A stretch of DNA of 16,647 bases from an uncultured Haemophilus sp. (GTDB lineage Bacteria > Pseudomonadota > Gammaproteobacteria > Enterobacterales > Pasteurellaceae). Each line of letters opens with the position of its first letter. The stretch's first letter is position 1. The position numbers and the translations under genes were made by a program. The notes beneath the pieces are model-generated. The model was given only the letters and a program-made list of their open reading frames with translations. It searched no databases and was not told where the DNA came from. Below, one piece after another: positions 14,323-16,647 of the stretch. The DNA is taken from assembly GCF_937976265.1 (NCBI RefSeq), contig NZ_CALJRX010000247.1, forward strand, positions 1 through 16,647. Direction: 5' to 3'.

Positions 14323-14360
14323 AAGTGCGGTCAAAAACGTTGATATTTTTGACCGCACTT
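14323..14360 (-). terminator. Terminator of the Gcr-family gene, made of two inverted uptake signals
   Basis: A perfect 15-bp stem (14323-14337 with 14346-14360) with an 8-base loop. Each arm carries an exact uptake signal (14323-14331 and 14352-14360) with the extended GGTCAAA form. On the minus strand it is followed by TCTTTTC, 7 bases after the 14368 stop. It also separates this gene from metR, which begins 69 bases further on. Confidence 0.93.
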
Positions 14361-14367
14361 AAGCCGA

Positions 14368-16323
14368 TTATTTATCTAATTGAACGGGAAGAAATAAGCT
14401 TAATGGACGTTTTTTCACAATTTGACAAACTTCATGCCAAATTGGCCACCAGCTATCAATTTCCGCATTCAAAGAACGCAAGGCAACCCAAAGTGTTAAT
14501 GAAAAACTGACAATTAAATTCACTAAACCAATCAACAATACAAAAACAATGCATTGTAAAAGCAATGAATAGGTGAATTGTCCGCTCACAGCAATATAGC
14601 CTACATTCGCAGATGAAAATGCCACATGACGAATATCTAACGGAAGGTGCGTTAAGTAACCTACCACACCCGTAATACCAAGCAGCATACCAAAACAAAG
14701 GTTACCGATAAGCGAGCCATAATTCTCATGCATATAATTAGCAAATTTAACGCGAGATTTCTCAGACATTAATTTTTTCAATAACGGATGTTGCGTTAAA
14801 CGCATACGCATATTCAAATAATTGCTGCGGTTATCAAAATAACCCGAAATAATCCCTGAACAGAATAACCATACACCCGCAATAGCTGCAAACCATAAGG
14901 CTCCCGCAAAAGGATCAATGCTATGCAACTGATAAGCGATTTGATCAGCATTCATCAACGGCTCACCTGTTTTATATTGGTAACCAAACGCAATCAATGC
15001 GGCTAAGCCCATCGCAATGAGCACATTACCTAGCACCGCAATACTTTGAGAGCGAAATACATCCACTAATAATTGGGCTAATTTCATATTGACGCTTTTA
15101 CCTTGAGGCGTTTTCTCAACAGCCTCAGCAAAACGGGCTGCAGTCATGGCGGGCTGTTTCGTCGCTACCGTAAAATGCAACATAAAGATCACCATAAAAC
15201 CTAAGCCGTAATTTAAGCCTTCGGCAATCCCTTTCCAGACTTTGTCATCAATAATGCTACCTAGATAGATTTTAAATAGCGCCATCAGTGCAATTAATAC
15301 TCCACCACCTGCCGCAGAATAAAACATTGCCCAATACTCTTTTTTATCTCGCGTAATGTAATGCTCGCCGTGATCACCCGAATTTTGGGTAATGCTACGC
15401 GAAATTAATCTTGAGCTTTGTTTCCATAATCGGGTAATGCTATGTTTTTCTGCTGCTGCGCGGGCAAAACTACCGATTAATAACAATATTCGGCGTGGTA
15501 AATAGCGATTTGAAACAAAAATCGCCATCAAGGTTTCTAATTGTTCTAAGGTCTGAGAAAGACGCTCCAATAAATACGCTGTATTTAAGGAAGAGCCCAC
15601 CACTGCTCCACGTTTTTGCAAACGCTCAATCAATTTTTTACATTGGCTAAACATTACCTGTAAATGGCTATCATCAAAAACGGTTGATTGGCGGCGCGCC
15701 TGTAACCAATTCACCACTTCATGGTGCAATGCGACAAAAGGGGAATCAGCATTCAACAGAGAGGGCTCCATTCGCATCAGCTCAGGATCCATATCTTCAG
15801 CTGCAATCCAAATTGAAAGCATCTCAATGGCAAATAGCCCTTCACTTTCAATATGATTTTTTAAACGTTCACGATCTTTTTGTTCTGTATAACGGGTTAA
15901 AACGCCAAATACGCCTCGCCACGTTTTTAATGGGACGGCATCAATCCTGCGTGCATCATTTTTATCGTTAAACAATAAATAAAAAATATCACGTAAATCA
16001 TTAATATCTTTAAAAGAGGGGTTAAAACGCTCATAAATACGCGTTTTCATTTCTTGCCCAAAACCGCCTCGTGTAAGAATACCACTACTAATAAACAAGG
16101 GGTAAAGGCGTAAATCACATAACCAACCACATAATAATTTCGCAACAGAATAGCCTAATTCTTTATCGTTCTTTAAGATAAACTTAAATAAATGCAAGGT
16201 TGGAGAAATTTTTTCTATGGGGCTATTACGTAATAATTGGCACAGCCCTTCCATAAGACCAAAGGCATCATTTTCCTCGACTTTATTACGCAAAAATTGC
16301 GGTAAAGTATCAGGTTTTATCAT
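14368..16323 (-). CDS. Multi-pass membrane protein of the 'site-specific recombinase Gcr' family
   Basis: A 651-residue protein that I match, from recall, to the family named after gonococcal Gcr, a proposed recombinase. What is visible is different: a mostly polar, helical N-terminal part of about 330 residues, then about six hydrophobic segments (near 335-355, 367-387, 427-449, 472-495, 540-560, 583-613) and a short tail. There is no serine-recombinase catalytic segment and no R-H-R-Y set of tyrosine recombinases that I can identify, so the enzyme name is doubtful. The frame is open to a TTG 15 bases upstream, but AAGGAGGA lies 6 bases before the ATG at 16323, which decides the start. It is a single-gene unit with its own probable promoter and terminator. 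Family assignment is probable; the function is unknown. Confidence 0.75.
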   Translation of the reverse strand: MIKPDTLPQFLRNKVEENDAFGLMEGLCQLLRNSPIEKISPTLHLFKFILKNDKELGYSVAKLLCGWLCDLRLYPLFISSGILTRGGFGQEMKTRIYERFNPSFKDINDLRDIFYLLFNDKNDARRIDAVPLKTWRGVFGVLTRYTEQKDRERLKNHIESEGLFAIEMLSIWIAAEDMDPELMRMEPSLLNADSPFVALHHEVVNWLQARRQSTVFDDSHLQVMFSQCKKLIERLQKRGAVVGSSLNTAYLLERLSQTLEQLETLMAIFVSNRYLPRRILLLIGSFARAAAEKHSITRLWKQSSRLISRSITQNSGDHGEHYITRDKKEYWAMFYSAAGGGVLIALMALFKIYLGSIIDDKVWKGIAEGLNYGLGFMVIFMLHFTVATKQPAMTAARFAEAVEKTPQGKSVNMKLAQLLVDVFRSQSIAVLGNVLIAMGLAALIAFGYQYKTGEPLMNADQIAYQLHSIDPFAGALWFAAIAGVWLFCSGIISGYFDNRSNYLNMRMRLTQHPLLKKLMSEKSRVKFANYMHENYGSLIGNLCFGMLLGITGVVGYLTHLPLDIRHVAFSSANVGYIAVSGQFTYSLLLQCIVFVLLIGLVNLIVSFSLTLWVALRSLNAEIDSWWPIWHEVCQIVKKRPLSLFLPVQLDK

Positions 16324-16361
16324 GCTTTCCTCCTTCAATCGTTTATATTCAAAAGGTAAAT

Positions 16362-16367
16362 ATTATA
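16362..16367 (-). promoter_or_regulatory. Candidate -10 box of the Gcr-family gene
   Basis: A perfect TATAAT on the minus strand, preceded directly by TG, about 38 bases before the start codon. No good -35 is seen at 16-18 bases, so this is tentative. Confidence 0.4.
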
Positions 16368-16400
16368 CAGATCTGTTATGGAAAATAAAAATGAAAGGAA

Positions 16401-16409
16401 AAGTGCGGT
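16401..16409 (+). repeat. DNA uptake signal sequence (intergenic)
   Basis: Exact AAGTGCGGT followed by CAAATTT, the extended AT-rich form, between the terminator of the partial ABC gene and the Gcr-family promoter. It has no inverted partner nearby. Confidence 0.9.
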
Positions 16410-16433
16410 CAAATTTGAAAGAATTTTAAAAGA

Positions 16434-16459
16434 AAAGGCGTATGTTTCCATACGCCTTT
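16434..16459 (-). terminator. Terminator of the partial ABC ATPase gene
   Basis: A perfect 11-bp stem (16434-16444 with 16449-16459) with loop sequence TTTC on the plus strand, GC rich in its middle (GGCGTATG). On the minus strand it runs into TCTTTTAAAA. It lies 9 bases after the stop at 16469. Confidence 0.88.
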
Positions 16460-16468
16460 AGATTGATA

Positions 16469-16647
16469 TTATTTCTCTTTCTTCAGCAAGAAAATGCCTT
16501 GTTCAGAGAAATTCACATAAGCTTGTTTGAGATCAGCATTGAAGTCTTCTGGTTTGGTGTTAATGAGCAATTCTTTGCCCGCCCAAATTGCCACCACTTC
16601 CCAGTGGTTACCCATATAGACCGCACTCTTGATTTCACATTGTTGTG
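16469..16647 (-). CDS. C-terminal end of an ABC transporter ATPase (TOBE-like domain), partial
   Basis: An open frame enters from beyond the window and runs 58 codons to TAA at 16469-16471. The visible peptide contains CEIKSAVYMGNHWEVVAIW, then LLINTKPEDFN and a hydrophobic end GIFLLKKEK. The pattern S-A-V-Y-x-G-N-x-W-E-V followed by short strands fits the C-terminal TOBE regulatory domain of importer ATPases of the FbpC/AfuC type (iron(III) or sugar-phosphate uptake). The nucleotide-binding domain is outside the window, so neither the ABC class nor the substrate can be confirmed here. Position 16620-16628 is one base off an uptake signal. It is closed by its own terminator. Confidence 0.55.
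   Translation of the reverse strand, partial: QQCEIKSAVYMGNHWEVVAIWAGKELLINTKPEDFNADLKQAYVNFSEQGIFLLKKEK

Noticed and set aside
14283..14510. A 75-codon plus-strand open frame covering the uptake-signal terminator and the end of the Gcr-family gene.
   Set aside because: It runs through a perfect terminator hairpin and has no convincing ribosome site or protein features.

Overview
The window looks like chromosomal DNA from a Haemophilus species (Pasteurellaceae). The main evidence is fourteen exact copies of the 9-base Haemophilus uptake signal AAGTGCGGT on the two strands, a density close to that of H. influenzae. AT-rich housekeeping genes with H. influenzae-like products agree with this. 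The species cannot be fixed from the sequence alone; H. parainfluenzae or H. haemolyticus are reasonable guesses. No CRISPR array, insertion sequence, prophage, rRNA or tRNA was found, and nothing here is clearly a new defence or mobile system.

Layout. (1) 59-4606 is a housekeeping block. birA (biotin ligase) is divergent from guaB (IMP dehydrogenase), which is followed by a terminator-like hairpin, a small lipoprotein gene of unknown function, guaA (GMP synthase) and a strong terminator. (2) 4782-10763 is a complete fhuC-fhuD-fhuB-fhuA locus for ferric hydroxamate (ferrichrome-type) siderophore uptake. It is read from a promoter whose spacer holds a Fur box. fhuC, fhuD and fhuB are clearly richer in G+C than the genes on both sides, including fhuA, so the cassette looks like a mosaic acquired by transfer, although it carries uptake signals. 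(3) 10941-12140 holds an AEC-family permease and, convergent with it, a small three-helix membrane protein. (4) 12263-14253 is a minus-strand operon metR-azlC-azlD: the methionine regulator followed by a two-part amino-acid exporter. (5) 14368-16323 encodes a large membrane protein of the family annotated as 'site-specific recombinase Gcr'. (6) 16469-16647 is the 3' end of an ABC-transporter ATPase gene that runs off the window.

How the parts work together. GuaB and GuaA carry out the two successive steps from IMP to GMP. FhuA takes a ferric siderophore across the outer membrane with TonB energy, FhuD carries it through the periplasm, and FhuB with FhuC moves it into the cytoplasm; the Fur box would switch the set on when iron is scarce. 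MetR sits at the head of an exporter operon, which suggests that the exporter handles methionine or a related amino acid. Several terminators are built from two inverted uptake signals, a known Pasteurellaceae habit.

The points most worth a second look are the composition break inside the fhu locus, the lipoprotein gene and weak hairpin between guaB and guaA, the apparently degenerate DNA-binding region of BirA, the metR-azlCD linkage, and the 'recombinase' that reads as a membrane protein.
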